The notes below the pieces were generated by a model. It was not told where the DNA came from. It was given only the letters and a program-made list of their open reading frames with translations, and ran no database searches. The position numbers and the translations under genes were made by a program. This document shows positions 63,253-64,000 of a stretch of 64,000 bases of DNA, in pieces (position 1 is the stretch's first letter; every line of letters begins with the position of its first letter). Source of the DNA: Actinernus sp. WN-2022 (Eukaryota; Cnidaria; Anthozoa; Actiniaria; Actinernidae); assembly GCA_030867875.1 (NCBI GenBank), contig JAOWCC010000019.1:34577976-34641975 (forward strand). The letters are read 5' to 3'.

Positions 63253-64000
63253 GTAAGTAGCAGGAATAAATAACATGTTAAAATGTGTTAGGTCATGTAG
63301 AATTTCTCTAACAAAGTGGATGAATCAACGCAATTTTAATAGGAAGGGTAATAAACCCTATCCTATGAAGCAAGAAGGTTTCACACACATTTGAGAATTT
63401 AATTTGCATCCAAAATATTTTATGTAATATCTTGAACAATTGAAGAAATGCGGTTAATTGTAGTCTTCGCGCATGCGTAGTTTTGGTTTAGAGTTAACCC
63501 AGTCGATCTCTCTGCGCCTTTCGGCGTTACTCTTGTCTAGCGGCAGCAAAAGTGGCGCAGCCGCTCTTAGATCGAGATTAGAGCACACTAGTCTCCGCAA
63601 ACGAGGAAATATTGTTGCAGAAACGTTGCTGCTGATAATGTTTCTTGGGTGAGCAAACGAGCGGGAAGCAAGAAAAATGTTTTACTGCCTGACTGAGCAA
63701 ACCAAGAAACATTTCACGAGAAACAAATGCTGGCGCATGCGCCTTAATCATACTAGGAAAGTTTACGCGTGCGCAACATATGTAGCACAGCCCTGGGATC
63801 TAGTCAACATTGTTACTTCGGTAAGAACGGGGAAACTTTTGTTGCGGAAGCAAAAGTTGCTTCTCGGAAGAAAATGTTTTTCTGAAATTTGCTACCGCAA
63901 CAAATGATTCGCGCACGCAGACGAGGAAACACTTTGGGAAACACTGAAATTCACAAATATTTCCCCAACAATGTTTACTCGTTAGCGCAGGACTTTAGTT
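63253..64000 (+). other. slc8: Start of NCX intron 15
   Basis: Intron sequence to the window edge. 63460-63990 contains GCGCATGCG-type phrases and partly inverted AAGAAACATTT segments. An open frame at 63677-63907 has no motif. No alpha-2 exon is present. Confidence 0.6.

Overview
The window is AT-rich eukaryotic DNA. It has short coding exons separated by long introns, canonical GT-AG splice sites and very dense repeats: tRNA-derived SINEs, LINE fragments, foldback elements and MITEs. These traits and the character of the one gene I recognise suggest an animal genome, most likely an anthozoan cnidarian such as a stony coral. That placement is inference and the species cannot be named from the sequence.

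The main gene is a plus-strand Na+/Ca2+ exchanger (NCX, SLC8 family) running from 21916 past the right edge. I assembled 15 coding exons: 21916-22623, 33492-33589, 34475-34519, 36620-36754, 38916-39061, 41694-41799, 42979-43105, 44265-44519, 45574-45742, 46497-46620, 49115-49256, 52966-53053, 60427-60517, 61749-61871 and 63177-63252. Every junction keeps the reading frame, and the total is 2433 nt or 811 codons without a stop. The order is five N-terminal membrane helices with the alpha-1 repeat, a cytosolic linker, two Calx-beta domains (CBD1, CBD2), then the first membrane segment of the C-terminal half. The alpha-2 repeat and stop codon lie beyond 64000. CBD1 appears to carry an insertion of about 100 residues, and several acidic Ca2+-ligand positions of both CBDs are replaced.

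Left of the gene (1-21.9 kb) is mostly mobile DNA. There are LINE reverse-transcriptase fragments (1-230, 3792-4250, 4268-4860) and a 2.8-kb element with 259-bp inverted repeats (928-3767). There is a repeat family with shared ends and differing middles (5095-6590), and several foldbacks and SINEs. A 3-kb segment with ~300-bp inverted repeats (15697-18659) encloses at least two in-frame minus-strand exons of an unidentified gene (17349-17504, 17169-17243) and a small minus-strand ORF (15977-16285).

The exchanger introns hold further copies of the same families. These include five G-run-bounded elements (four of them right of 20 kb), MITE pairs at 29333/40096, 32103/29975, 34949/54985 and 49399/62681, SINEs at 43969 and 60822, several minisatellites, and a three-unit tandem array of TIR-bounded units (56598-60344). 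I found no rRNA, CRISPR or prokaryotic features and no intact tRNA. I did not see a wholly new multi-gene system; the modified exchanger domain and the exon-carrying inverted-repeat segment are the parts most worth checking.
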